Shown: one piece after another, positions 1 through 11,571 of the stretch
Layout: each line of letters opens with the position of its first letter
Position numbering within the stretch: the first letter of the stretch is position 1
Assembly (NCBI RefSeq): GCF_020520425.1
Contig: NC_079492.1
Coordinates: 111,573,157-111,637,156, forward strand
Reading direction: 5' to 3'
Source of the DNA: Spinacia oleracea
Taxonomy: Eukaryota > Streptophyta > Magnoliopsida > Caryophyllales > Amaranthaceae
Length of the DNA: 64,000 nt
Translations under genes and position numbers: made by a program
Notes under the pieces: generated by a model
Databases searched by the model: none
What the model was told of the DNA's origin: nothing
What the model saw: only the letters and a program-made list of their open reading frames with translations

Positions 1-477
1 GATTATATATTTCTGATGATTTTGATTTTTGTTCTTTTTTCGATTTTATATGTTCTTTTAGTCTTATCTTTTGTTCTTTTATATATTGGTTCTCATATAT
101 GTATTAAGAGATTGTAATAATACAGAAAATAATTATTGAACATGTTGTTCTTTTTTGCTTTAGCTTGTTGTTCTTTGTTCTTTTTTGCTTTAGCTTGTTG
201 TTCTTTTGATATTACACACTTCAGATCAAATTGTTCTTTTACCATTTTTGTTGTTCTTTTATCTTTTTTGTTGTTTTTTTTTTCACATGGTTAAAATAAG
301 TGTTCTACATGATATGTTATTTTCTGCTATTTTTAATGTTCTTTTTCTTTACTTTATTATGTTCTTTTATGCTCTATTGTTGTTTTACATGGTTAAAATA
401 AGTGTTCTACATGATATGTTCTTTTCTGTATTTATAATGTTCTTTTTCTTTATTTATAATGTTCTTTTAGGTTCATC

Positions 478-601
478 CTATTTTTGTTCTTTTGAGGAAT
501 TGCTCTGTTTATTCAGCCTCTCTTCTTGTTCTTTCAGCTGTTTTTGAAGATTTAACATCATTTGTTGCTGGTCAAGTAAAAGCTTCCTTTGCTCTTCAAT
601 A
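478..601 (-). pseudogene. Possible last exon encoding a coiled coil (unrecognised)
   Basis: On the minus strand a CAG acceptor-like site preceded by a T-rich stretch leads into about 41 codons that read IEEQRKLLLDQQQ and so on, rich in Q, K, E and L with heptad-like spacing, then a TAG at 478-480. The composition is that of a coiled coil and contrasts with the simple repeats around it. I cannot assign a family. Coiled-coil tails occur in plant transposase-associated proteins and in many host proteins. It could also be chance coding in a Q/K-biased stretch. No upstream exon is visible. Confidence 0.3.
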
Positions 602-1250
602 CTGTACTTTTTGAAAAAAGAACAAACTTAAAAGAACATTAAGATTTATATCTAATAAACATAAAAGAACAGAACAACAAAACCCAAAAAAAAAAAAACA
701 AGTGCACCGTTCTTATCATGAACATGGCTTGTATTTCTTCTCTTTCCCCCTCTTTTTTTTTTTTTTTTTATTTTTCATTTTCTATATATATAATATTTCT
801 CCTATTGGATTCATAACTTCTCATTTTAGAAACACATTCTTGAGATAGAAAGAGGAGAGCTTTTAGTTTCTCCCAACAAAAGAGAGATTTTATGAGAGAG
901 AAAGTTCAAAACAAATTTTCTCCTCCTTCTTTCTCTGAAATGTGATTTTAATTGAATTACGTTTACAAAAAACTAGTTTATTAAGCGAAATACTATTTCA
1001 ATTTCGCTATTTTTTGAATTTTTTTATTCATTCAAAGAGGTTTATGCTGTTGATGAAGGTGCATCGGGTGATTAAGGTAAATTTTCTCGTTCTTAATTCT
1101 ATGTTCTTTTTAAATTTTAATGTTCTTTCCTTATACCTTTCTATTTCTGTGGCATCAAAACAGTGTGTTCTTTTTTAGAATCAGCAATTGTTCTTTTTAC
1201 ATATTTATAGTGTTGTTTTTCAGATATCTTTTGATAAATAAAATAACAGA

Positions 1251-1537
1251 ATTAGAACATAAATTGGTTGAAAAAGAACATTTCCAGAACTTAAAAGAAC
1301 AAGAAAAAATATAGATCTGGTTTTAAAGTTCATCAAAGGTTCGTCGTTTTATTTTTTAATTAGAACATAAATTGGTTGGAAAAGAACATTTCCAGAACTT
1401 AAAAGAACAAGAAAAATTATAAATCTGGTTTTAAAGTTCATCAAAGGTTCGTCGTTTTATTTTTTAATTAGAACATACTGTAAATTGGTTGGAAAAGAAC
1501 ATTTCCAGAACTTAAAAGAACAAGAAAAAATATAACT
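1251..1537. repeat. Tandem repeat, 108 bp unit, about 2.7 copies
   Basis: The phrase ATTAGAACATAAATTGGTTG recurs at 1251, 1359 and, with a small insertion, 1467. This gives a 108 bp period with the third copy truncated. Each copy contains the AAAAGAAC motif of the surrounding region, so the unit is a local amplification of that background. Confidence 0.8.
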
Positions 1538-1743
1538 GCTTTTTATATTTGTACCTTTTGTCTGATTTGTCAATATTAGTGTTCTTTTTGTTAGTGTTCT
1601 TTTTGTTAATGTTCTTTTGTTAATGTTCTTTTTTTTTGCGGTTTTTATTTTTGTAGCGTTTTATTGTTATTTATGTGCGTTTTGGGACAGGTGCACCAAG
1701 AGCACCATGCACACCCCTGCACAATCTGAGCGTTGATGATTAC

Positions 1744-1977
<234 letters not shown>

Positions 1978-2330
1978 GGTTTGCAAAAACACACCAAATA
2001 CCCTCGCGTCTTTTGAATCACATAATATACCCCTATTTTTCCGTACTGTTCATGAGATGCACCTTCAGTTAACAGACGTTAGTCTGCCGTTAGTGGCGTT
2101 TTACTATTTTACCCTTAATACATGTTTTTCGACATAAATTCCAAAGAAAAAAAATCTCAAATTCTTTCTCTTTCTCTCTCCTCTCAGATGTTCTTCCTCC
2201 TGCTCTCTGGTCGCCGGCGGCGTCCGATTTCCGCTCATGGTCGCCGGCGGAGGCCGATCTCGGTCCAGGGTTCAACATCCTCAGGTTGCACCGTCGATTC
2301 AGTGACCCAGTCAACTCTCCATCTCCTCCA

Positions 2331-2565
2331 TTTCTGACGACGCTCCTTCCAAACTCTCCAAAGATTGGAAACCAATGTTTCTCAAACCCAACAGGAGATT
2401 CGAAATATCCAGATTAGTTCTTGAATTCTTCGAGAAAAATGGATTCTCAAAAACCCAGTTGGAGACTTTGAGGAATTGGTGATACGTGATCCTCGTGTTC
2501 TTGCTTCTGATCTTAACAGAGGTATTAGGGTAAAATTCGAAGGAATTAAGGATTTAGGTTTCTCA
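2331..2565 (+). pseudogene. mTERF-like gene fragment, interrupted by Copia-1
   Basis: One frame reads SRLVLEFFEKNGFSKTQLE, then after a stop and small disruption VIRDPRVLASDLNRGIRVKF, and ends at the insertion point. The frame resumes beyond the retrotransposon at 12863 with SNDELANP. The pattern hydrophobic-FF-x-x-x-GFS followed by RDPRVL resembles helical mTERF repeats, found in plant organellar transcription and RNA-processing factors. I recognise the style rather than one named gene. An in-frame stop near 2480, the absence of a start, and the location inside TIR element Y argue for a captured, non-functional piece. It could be another helical-repeat protein. Confidence 0.45.
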
Positions 2566-3856
2566 TGAAGGAAATAATGCCCTTAGTCCAAGTATGCATT
2601 CAATGTTAAGTCTAATAAAAGCGGTTCAGTATTAATTAACAAGTTAATAATTCAGTGAGATCAAGTGAGCTGAATGCCTAGCTAGAGGCCTCTTCAGTTC
2701 AAGTGGAATTAATGATATTAATCCACAGCTTACTCTTGACTGAACCCGTAGGGTCACACAAATAGTACGTAAACGGATCAAGTATTTAACGGCATTAAAT
2801 ACTCCATCTATGGATATTCGGAATCGACGGATCTTGGTTTCAGTGGGAGCTGAGATCGTCACAGGCAAGAAATGAATACTCCGGAAACGATGATATTGCC
2901 GGAAACGGAAATATGGATCGTATCGGAAATATAAATATTATCCAAGTCGTAGATGTTGCCGGAAACGGAAACATGGCACGTATCGGAAAATATTATCGGA
3001 AATGGAAATATTGCCGGAATCGGAAATATTGCCGGAAACGTAAATATTGTTCGTATCGGAAATGAATTCCGGAACCGGGAATTTAATCGGAAGCGTATCG
3101 TACGAATAAGCATCGGACGAGGCCTGCCGGACGAGGGCCCAGCACGAAGCCAGGCCATCGCCCAGCAAGCCACACGCATCCAACAACACGCCAATGCCTC
3201 GACCAGGCCCAGCGCAAGGCCAGTCCCAGCCAAGGCTGGCGCGCGCGCACAAATGGGCTGCGGGCAGTGGGCCTGTGCGCCGTGCGCACAGCGTGGGCCG
3301 CAAGGCTTGCGCATGGGCGTGCGATGCTCGTGCGGTGCGTGTGTACGTGCTATACGAATCCTAAAGCTATCGGGATTCGTGCATAGATTAAATCCTAATC
3401 CTAAAAGATTAAATTAATTATTTAGAGTTCTAATAGGATTATAATTAATTAATTAGTATTCTAACAGGATTCGAAATCCTTTCCAAGGTTATATAAATAT
3501 ATGCCTAGGGTCATAAATTTATACACAAGTTTTCAAGTATTCAAAGCTAGGATTTTTAAGCAGAAAAATCAGCCATAACTCTTGCCCATTTAGCCGAAAA
3601 TAAGTAGTGCCTTAAGGGCGATTCTAGTTGGTCAATCTTAAGGCGGATCCGGACGTGCTGTGGACTATCTACGGAGGGACGACACTTGGAGTCCTAAAGA
3701 CTTGTTCTTGTTCGGTTCGGGCGCAGCTAGGGAAGGCACGCAACAAAGAGTATGCATTTAAACTATGCTAAATGATTATGTATAAATAATATGTTTTCCT
3801 GGCTTTATGGTTTTTCCGCATGATTTATGAATTGTCATATGTATCATAACCTAACA
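2566..3856 (+). repeat. Copia-1 5' LTR
   Basis: 1291 bp, starts TGAAGG and ends CTAACA. It contains a dense array of CGGAAA-containing units (about 2880-3110) and a GC-rich patch (3115-3345) that contrasts with its AT-rich flanks. A TATATAAATA sequence at about 3491 is a plausible core promoter for the retroelement transcript; the other LTR has CTATAAATA at the same place. Confidence 0.95.
2880..3110 (+). promoter_or_regulatory. CGGAAA repeat array in Copia-1 U3
   Basis: About a dozen imperfect units built on ATTGCCGGAAACG and GTATCGGAAATAT occur in 230 bp, upstream of the likely TATA box. The same array is in the 3' LTR at about 11886-12116. Position and repetition resemble retrotransposon enhancer repeats; function is inferred only. 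Confidence 0.5.
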
Positions 3857-3857
3857 G

Positions 3858-3871
3858 TGGTATCACGAGCC
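3858..3871 (+). other. Copia-1 primer binding site
   Basis: TGGTATCACGAGCC starts one base after the 5' LTR. It resembles the usual plant Copia primer site, complementary to the 3' end of initiator methionine tRNA (TGGTATCAGAGCC), with an altered centre. Confidence 0.8.
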
Positions 3872-6737
3872 TCTTATTATTTTCATAATCTAAATTGCAT
3901 GAACATTGTTAAATATTACAAATTTGCAAGAATTAAAAGAGGTGATTAATTTTCGTAATTGTTAATTAATTGCAAATTGCGTTTATTTAATTATACGTAC
4001 GCAGTTTTTCGGCAGTTTCTTCGTTACTCATCCAAATCGAGTGATTTTTGTGTCAATTCCGCATGTAAAAGGCATTCTAAAATTTTGACAAAATTAGTAT
4101 TTTTCGGCCGAACCCAGAATTCTCAAATTCGAAGCCTAACTATGACTTTTCGGAGGTTTTAGTTTTTCGAATGCAAAATTTCGTAAATTTAAGATGTTAA
4201 ATTAAATATTTGCGATTCTTGTTGATAAATCTTGAATTTTTTATTGACCTACTGTATATGTTTAACAAGTTTGAATGCCTAGCCTTGTTAATTATGCAAT
4301 CTAATTTGTAATTATGATTAATTTGTTGAAAATTGGAATAATTTAGAATTAATTTGATTTTCATAATTAGTTATAATTTAATTAGATACCTATGATTAAA
4401 AACCACCATAAAAATTGTAAATTTATGTGAAATTTTAAATTTTTATGACCTAGACTTGAATCCATGTTAATCGGAAATCAATTGAATAATAAATTTTCTA
4501 TTTTTCGCCCTAAAATTACGAAATTAATATTATTTATTAATTTGTCATTAATTTTGAATATAAATTTTAAATTTTTATGCGATTCGCTCATATAACTTGC
4601 ACGCACAAAGCAATGGGCGCTACGTGTTACCCTTAAGGGGTGTTGTATAGTGCAGGCATGTGACGACGAGCAAGGGAGCTCGTCGCCCATGCGGTACGAA
4701 AGCAATGAGCAAGGCCATGGTGCACGAGCACAAGGCAGCAGCCCTGCCTTGTGTCGTGGGCTGTGTGCAATGGGCGAATGGGCGAGGGCGAGAGCAAGGC
4801 ACGAGCAGTCGTGTGTGGGCAGCAAGCGAGCTGCGCCACAGCGCGCACTGCCTCGCGCAAGCGTGCGGAGCCTCGCGCGCAGCGAGCGAGCGTAAGCTCG
4901 CGTGCCACGAGTGCTGCGCCAAGCATCGATCGCTCGCGCGCAGCGAGTGCTTGTTGTGCGTGCGACGAGCGCTGCGCCCAGCGATGGCGTGCGAGTGCTT
5001 GTTGCGCGTGCGACGAGCGCTGCGCCCAGCGATGGCGTGCGAGTGCGACGAGCGCTGCGCCCAGCGATGGCGTGCGAGTGCGTGTTGCGACGTGCGACGA
5101 GTGCTGCGCCCAGCGATGGGCTGCGGCAGCATGCTCGTGCGTCGAGCGCTGGCGCGCGCAGCGTGCACCATGCGTGATGCCTTGCGATGGTGAGCAGCAG
5201 CGATGCGAGGCAGCGCATGGGCTGCGCGCACATGGCCAGCGATGGCTGTGTGCGTGTGGCCCATGGGCGTGCGATGCGTGAGGTTGTTGCGTTGCGATTA
5301 GATCGTTTTGAAATTTTAATTTGAAATTTTCAGTTTACGTAATTTTAATTAATTTTAAAATTGATAATTTAAATTATTTTCTTGGATCTTAATTTTGAAT
5401 ATTGTAATTATAATAAATTTTATTTATTCTAATCATTTTACTAAAATTAAAATCATGAATTAATTTAAATACGACTGAAATTAAATTAAACTTTTGGATT
5501 CAATTATAAATTTATATGAGCTTTAAATTTTAATTAAATTTGTATGTTTCCGGTTAGACTAGAAATACATTTTTATGTTTAAAATTAGTAAAGCATATGA
5601 ATTTATTGGTTTAAGTGGGAGCATTTTTAGTCATAAAACTCTTGATTAGGTCTACAAATCCTTAAGGTTAAAACAACTTGATTAGAATTAATAAGGACTG
5701 AATAATTTGTAGATTATTGGTGCCCTTGATTAATTGCTGCAAATGTTTATGTGATGCATAATGTGTTTTACTAACCATCTATGTGGGCCATTCATGATAA
5801 TGAATGGGTGAATGGTATATATTGTATATGTACTGTTTTGCAGGTTATGAAGTGACTAGTATGGCCCAAATAGGATAGAAAATATGGTCTGCGTACCATT
5901 AATTTGAATGTAATTGGTCTAAAGTACCAAAGTTGTTTTTCAATTCAAATATGGTATGCGTGCCATCAAATAGTTGTAATTAGTTTTAATTATAGCTTAT
6001 CCTATTTGAAGAAAATGGTGCCTCCCGCGGAGATTTTCAAGACGGACTTTGAAGTTAAAGCTTCAAGATGAAGTCGGGCCATACTAGATCACATTTATCT
6101 TATGCATGTTTTAATTTATTTATTGCTTTTAAATATGTCTTAAAATGCATGAGATCAAAAGCTTGATTATGTTGCATGATTAAGGGTTTTAGTTCACTTA
6201 AAATCTAACCAACATAGTAAGAGCCTTAAGTTCCAAACTTAAAAATTGAGTTAAAAGGTGTCATGCCAAAATATACACTTGCTTGGATATCCTTTACATC
6301 AATCTAGTAATAGTTTTCGCTCAGCGAGGTGTTACTTATTGGTCCTAAAGGGGCAAGGTACATAAATAATTGTGAGTACATGTTAGTTTTGGTGAAACTC
6401 AACGATATAAGTAAGGAGTCCTTTTATGTCGTGGCAAAATCGATAGGTTTACCTAATAAGTTCTTAGACGTACCTATCAACCAAGAATAGTTCCTAGACT
6501 ATTAGCAAAAGGCTTTTGCTTACCTAAGATGTTTTAGGATTAAGTCGACAAACTGTGCTTAGTTCTTCAATGATTTTAGGATCTTGGAATCATTTTATTC
6601 ACATCTGCCGGAACACATAACTTGAATAAAATGCTTAATGAACATTGAATTATGCATGAATGCTAGAATTTAAGTTTATTAAGAGAAACTGTGAATGGTT
6701 ATTTATTTGTTTATTCTTTTCAATTGTAGTTTTAACT
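3872..6737 (+). other. Copia-1 untranslated leader with GC-rich minisatellite
   Basis: About 2.9 kb with no credible coding region. Most of it is AT-rich, but 4610-5285 is a sharply bounded GC-rich block containing a roughly 48 bp minisatellite (about 4935-5125). Its core GCTGCGCCCAGCGATGGCGT occurs four times with length variants. Long open frames occur in several phases on both strands of this block simply because it is stop-poor; they share no family features and I do not call them genes. Confidence 0.75.
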
Positions 6738-7433
6738 ATGGCAAACAACAATTCATTCAACATTCGATCAATTCTCGAAAAGGAGAAGTTGAACGGGAAA
6801 AACTTCCTTGACTGGCAAAGGAACTTGCAAATAGTTCTTATGCAGGAAGAAAAGGAGTATGTCCTAGAAGAGGCGATGCCCGAAGCCGCAGGCGACGGGG
6901 TCACTCAGGCAGCCCTCAATCGTTGGATTGATGCCAACAAGGATGTGAAATGTCTAATGCTCGCCACCATGAGTGCAGATCTGCAGAAAACGTTCATCAA
7001 CTCAGATGCTTTCACAATCATCAGTGAGTTGAAGAACATGTTCCAAGATCTGGCTCGAGTCGAAAGATTCAAGACTCATAGGCAAATTCTTGAGACCAAG
7101 CTTAAGAAGGGCGAGCCCGTAAGTCCACATGTTCTCAAAATGATTGGACTCATTGAGAATATGAGTCGGCTGGATCAGCAATTTTCTCAGGAAATGGCTA
7201 TAGACACCATCCTCCATTCTCTTCATAGCGGGTATGATCAGTTCAAACTGAACTACAGTATGAATAGTCTGGACAAAACGCTCACTGAGCTTCACGGTAT
7301 GCTGAAGACCGCTGAAAAGACGCTCAAAAGTGATAAGCAGGATGTGCTTATGGTGCGTGGGGGCAAGTTCAAGAAATCTGGAAAGAAGAGGAATGCTAAG
7401 AAAGGTGACAACAAGGCCAGCCCAACTAAGTAA
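6738..7433 (+). pseudogene. Copia-1 gag (capsid), ended by a premature TAA
   Basis: Starts at MANNNSF, the first ATG that gives a Copia-type gag. It reads NGKNFLDWQRNLQIVL near residue 27, the usual capsid opening in plant Copia elements, and continues through the helical capsid region to a basic KKSGKKR tail. A TAA at 7431-7433 stops it, but the same frame continues directly into the zinc knuckle CFYCKKKGHWKRDC (about 7488-7529), so the stop interrupts one gag-pol frame. The protein would package element RNA in cytoplasmic particles. As it stands this copy makes a 231-residue gag without its RNA-binding knuckle. Confidence 0.9.
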
Positions 7434-9224
7434 ACTGGCGCCAAATCTGTAAAGAGGAAGGTCAGTCAACCCACTTCTGAATCCGAATGCTTCTACTGCA
7501 AGAAGAAGGGGCATTGGAAGAGAGATTGCTTGAAGCTAAAGGAAGATCAGAAGAACGGAACAGTCGTTCCATCTTCAGGTATTTTCGTTATAGACTGTAT
7601 ACTTGCTAATTCAACTTCTTGGGTATTAGATACAGGTTGTGGCTCACACTTATGTTCCAATCCACATGGACTAAGAAGAAGTAGAAAGTTAAGCAAGGGT
7701 GAAGTCGACCTACGAGTGGGAAATGGAGCACGGATTGCTGCATTAGCTGTAGGAACTTATTATTTGTCGTTGCCCTCCGGGCTAGTTTTGGAACTGGAAG
7801 AGTGTTTCCATGTTCCAAGTCTTACTAAAAACATCATTTCAGTTTCTTGCTTAGATGCTAAGGGATTTTCCTTTTTAATAAAAGACAATAGTTGTTCGTT
7901 TTATTTTAAGGAGATGTTTTATGGATCTGCTAGATTAGTCAATGGACTTTATCTATTAGATCACGACAAAGAAGTATATAACATAAATACCAAAAAGGCC
8001 AAAAAGGATGATTCAGATCTCACCTATCTGTGGCATTGTCGATTAGGCCATATAAACTTGAAACGCTTAGAAAGACTTCAAAAGGAAGGAATTCTAGAAC
8101 CATTTGACTTAGAGGATTATGGTAAATGCGAATCATGTTTGCTTGGCAAAATGACAAAGCAACCTTTCTCTAAAGTTGGGGAAAGAGCAAATGAACTATT
8201 GGGTTTAATCCATACATATGTATGTGGACCAATGAGTACAAATGCTAGAGGTGGTTTCAGCTACTTTATCACTTTCACTGATGACTTCAGTAGATATGGT
8301 TATGTCTACCTAATGAAGCATAAGTCTGAATCCTTTGACAAATTCAAGGAATTTCAGAGTGAAGTAGAGAATCAATTAGGCAAGAAGATTAAGGCACTGC
8401 GGTCTGATAGAGGCGGTGAATATCTGAGCTATGAATTTGATGACCATCTGAAAGAATGTGGAATTCTATCAGAATTGACTCCTCCTGGAACACCACAATG
8501 GAACGGTGTGTCGGAACGGAGGAACAGAACCTTGCTAGACATGGTCAGGTCAATGATGGGTCAGGACAAACTTCCATTAGAATTTTGGGGACATGCACTA
8601 AATACAGCTGCACTCACTATAAATAGAGCTCCGTCTAAAGCTGTTGAAAAGACTCCATATGAATTATGGTTTGGAAAACCTCCAAATGTGTCTTTTCTTA
8701 AGATTTGGGGATGTGAAGTATACGTCAAACGATTAATTTCAGACAAACTTCATCCAAAATCTGACAAATATATCCTTGTGGGCTATCCAAAGGAAACAAA
8801 TGGGTATTACTTCTACAATACATCTGAGAACAAGGTGTTTGTTGCTCGAGATGGTGTCTTTTTGGAGAAAGATCACATTTCCAAAATGACAAGTGGGAGA
8901 AAAGTAGACCTCGAAGAAATTCGAGTCGAACAACAAACTCTAGAGAATACTCAAGATGACATTCAGGATGAAACTCAGAGATCTTTAGAAGAATCTGGTG
9001 AGAATCAGGGTCAATCTAGAAATGTTACCCCGCATAGATCGCAAAGATATAGATCTCAACCGGAAAGGTACTTAGGTATTTTGACGAACGAGAGTTATGA
9101 CGTTCTATTACTTGAAAGTGATGAACCTGCGACTTACAAACAAGCTATGACGAGCCCTAGCTCCAAGCAATGGCAAGAAGCCATGCAATCTGAATTAGAC
9201 TCCATGTCTGAAAACCAAGTATGA
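7434..9224 (+). pseudogene. Copia-1 zinc knuckle, protease and integrase
   Basis: Continues the gag frame. In order: CCHC zinc knuckle (about 7488-7529); aspartic protease with WVLDTGCGSH (about 7620-7650); the GAG-pre-integrase motif LWHCRLGHINLKRLERLQ (about 8029-8085); a CESCLLGK zinc-binding part; the integrase core with D in FTDDFSRYG, D in RSDRGGEY and E in the GVSERRNRT segment; then the variable linker leading to reverse transcriptase. The D,D,E residues all appear present. A TGA at 9222-9224 stops the frame just before the reverse transcriptase. There is no start codon of its own; translation would depend on gag. Confidence 0.92.
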
Positions 9225-9998
9225 GATTTGGTCGATTTGCCAGATGGCTACCAAGCCATTGGAAGCAAATGGGTTTTCAAACTGAAAAAGGACAAGGATG
9301 GGAAACTTGATGTTTTCAAAGCTAGATTGGTTGCAAAAGGTTACAGGCAAGTCCACGGTGTGGATTACGATGAAACCTTTTCACCAGTTGCAATGCTAAA
9401 GTCTATTCGGATAATGTTAGCAATCGCTGCATATTACGATTACGAAATATGGCAGATGGATGTCAATACTGCTTTCTTAAACGGCGTTTTAACAGAAACT
9501 GTGTTTATGACACAGCCTGAAGGTTTTGAGGATCCAAAGAATGCTAAAAAGGTAAGCAAGCTAAAAAAGTCAATCTACGGATTGAAGCAGGCATCCAGGA
9601 GCTGGAATATACGTTTTGATGAAGCAGTCAGTGACTTTGGTTTCATCAAGAACGCAGACGAATCTTGTGTATACAAGAAGGTCAGTGGGAGCAAAATTGC
9701 TTTCCTAGTATTATATGTCGACGACATATTACTTATCGGAAATGACATTCCTATGTTAAACTCTGTCAAGATTTGGCTTGGGAAATGTTTTCCGATGAAA
9801 GATCTAGGAGAAGCACAGTACATATTGGGCATCAAGATTTACAGAGATAGATCTAAAAAGATGATTGGACTTAGTCAAAGCACTTATATCAATAAGGTGC
9901 TTGATAGGTTCAAGATGGCAGACTCCAAACGAGGCTACCTACCCATGTCTCATGGAATAACTCTAAGCAAGACTCAGTGCCCAAAAACACTAGCTTGA
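9225..9998 (+). pseudogene. Copia-1 reverse transcriptase
   Basis: Same frame as the integrase, after the TGA. It carries SKWVFKLK near the start, ARLVAKGYRQ, the DVNTAFLNG segment, YGLKQASRSW and the catalytic YVDDILL (about 9714-9734), the signature of Ty1/copia reverse transcriptase. The frame ends at a TGA (9996-9998) where homologous elements would continue into the connection to RNase H. The following segment is in a different frame, so a frameshift lies between about 9960 and 10011. Confidence 0.92.
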
Positions 9999-10011
9999 TG
10001 AGCGTAGACGA

Positions 10012-10707
10012 ATGAATGGGATTCCATATGCATCATTGATTGGTTCAATAATGTATGCTATGATATGTACACGCCCGGATGTTGCGTACGCACTCAGTGC
10101 TACGAGCAGATACCAGTCAGACCCAGGAGAGGCGCATTGGACTGCTGCCAAGAATATTCTGAAATACCTGAAAAGGCACAAAGATGACTTCCTGGTCTAT
10201 GGTGGAGATGATGAATTAATTGTTAAAGGCTATACGGACGCAAGTTTCCAAACCGACAAAGATGATTTCAGATCACAGTCTGGGTTTATCTTCTGCCTCA
10301 ACGGGGGTGCAGTAAGCTGGAAAAGTGCTAAGCAAAGCACCATTGCGGATTCTACAACTGAAGCGGAGTACATTGCTGCACATGAAGCAGCAAAGGAAGC
10401 TATATGGCTAAGGAAGTTCATAGGTGAACTTGGTGTAGTCCCCTCCATTAAAGGACCAATAGCCCTGTATTGTGATAATAACGGAGCTATTACACAGGCA
10501 AAGGAGCCTAGACACCACCAGAGAGTCAAGCATGTACTTCGTAGATTTCACCTTCTACGAGAGTTCGTTGAGAGAAAAGAAGTCGAGATAAACAAGATTG
10601 GAACTGATGACAACATATCAGATCCATTGACTAAACCTCTGCCGCAGGCGAAGCACAACTCGCACACTGCAGCTATGGGAATCAAGCATATTGGAGAATG
10701 GCTTTGA
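10012..10707 (+). pseudogene. Copia-1 connection domain and RNase H
   Basis: Frame-shifted continuation of pol. It contains IGSIMYAMICTRPDVAYA, followed by RNase H with GYTDASFQ, STTEAEYIAAHEAAKEA and LYCDNNGAI, and ends with DPLTKPL and a TGA at 10705-10707. These are the standard Copia RNase H landmarks with acidic residues in place. Translation in phase with the reverse transcriptase is not possible without a frame change. Confidence 0.9.
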
Positions 10708-11571
10708 TATCCCTGTTTAATGTTTTAAAGTTTTAGAGTTTAAATCTTTGTAAAACATTATTGGTTAATCATTCACAATAAATGAAAAGAATTCATTTTT
10801 CCATTTAATTTGTGGTTTATTAAATGATGAGTCCCTTCAATTTGACAATATATTCAAGATAGACTGTCAGGACCAGTCCTGTGACTAAGAAATGTCTATC
10901 AAGTGAACTTGAATGTCAAAGGTTGAAAATGGTCCCTAGTCGGAGTTTTCTATAAAATTGGACGCATAGAAAACGTTAGACGATTAGAATGCAAGATGAC
11001 TAGTAGTTCTGTTTCTTGAACTATGTGGACATGGCAATGTCATAATCATTTGCATAGATACTTACTTTGGGAAGACTAGTATCGGACAAGACCTATGAAA
11101 CTTTACTGTAAGAGATGAAAATCTGTCATAAGTAAATTTCATTAAAATTATTAGACACTAAATCCTCAATACCTGAGTGATTTGAGATTACTTGTTTGAA
11201 AACTGGTTGCTTTGACGTTGACCAACCGTCGCACCGTAAAAGGAGGCTATAAAGGCAACGCTCAGGTAATCACCTATCAAACGAAGTCTAATCTCAAGAT
11301 CGCAAGATTGGGATTGTCCTCCCATAAATCGGGATGAGATGCTTAAAAGTTGTACAAGGCCACTCGGAGAGCTAGAAACTGTGAAATGCATGGCCGTGCT
11401 CGGATGAATCATAGGCTATGATTATCTGTTTATTTGATCAGTTGAACTCTGAAACCGAGGAACACCTCTGGACATAATAAGGATGACAACTCTTACCTTA
11501 TGTTCAAGAGCAAGCATCAAGCGACAAAGGAATTAGGTAATGCACACTTGTCCCTAAGGGAAGTGGGAGAC
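10708..11571 (+). other. Copia-1 3' untranslated region and polypurine tract
   Basis: No coding region seen. The purine-rich run AAGGGAAGTGGGAGA (11556-11570) sits one base before the 3' LTR and is the expected plus-strand primer. Confidence 0.8.

Larger units (their letters stand above)
1..1743. repeat. GTTCTTTT/AAAAGAAC motif-rich AT-rich region
   Basis: The octamer GTTCTTTT, usually preceded by T or A, recurs dozens of times on the plus strand (about 1-540, 1030-1220, 1570-1640). It also occurs in the opposite orientation as AAAAGAAC (about 605-680, 1255-1540). It is not a head-to-tail array: the sequence between copies is variable and AT-rich, so the motif looks dispersed and amplified. 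Poly-A and poly-T runs lie at about 690 and 750-770. Apart from a short coiled-coil coding fragment at 478-601 I see no gene. The region is probably the interior of the TIR element whose end lies at 1744-1835. Confidence 0.6.

Noticed and set aside
2859-3417. Open frames in both Copia-1 LTRs (also 11865-12423)
   Set aside because: Lie in LTR regulatory sequence, overlap on both strands, and are identical between LTRs only because the LTRs are duplicates.
4478-5281. Several open frames of 80-250 codons on both strands in the Copia-1 leader
   Set aside because: They come from a GC-rich, stop-poor minisatellite; overlapping frames are open in several phases and show no family motif.
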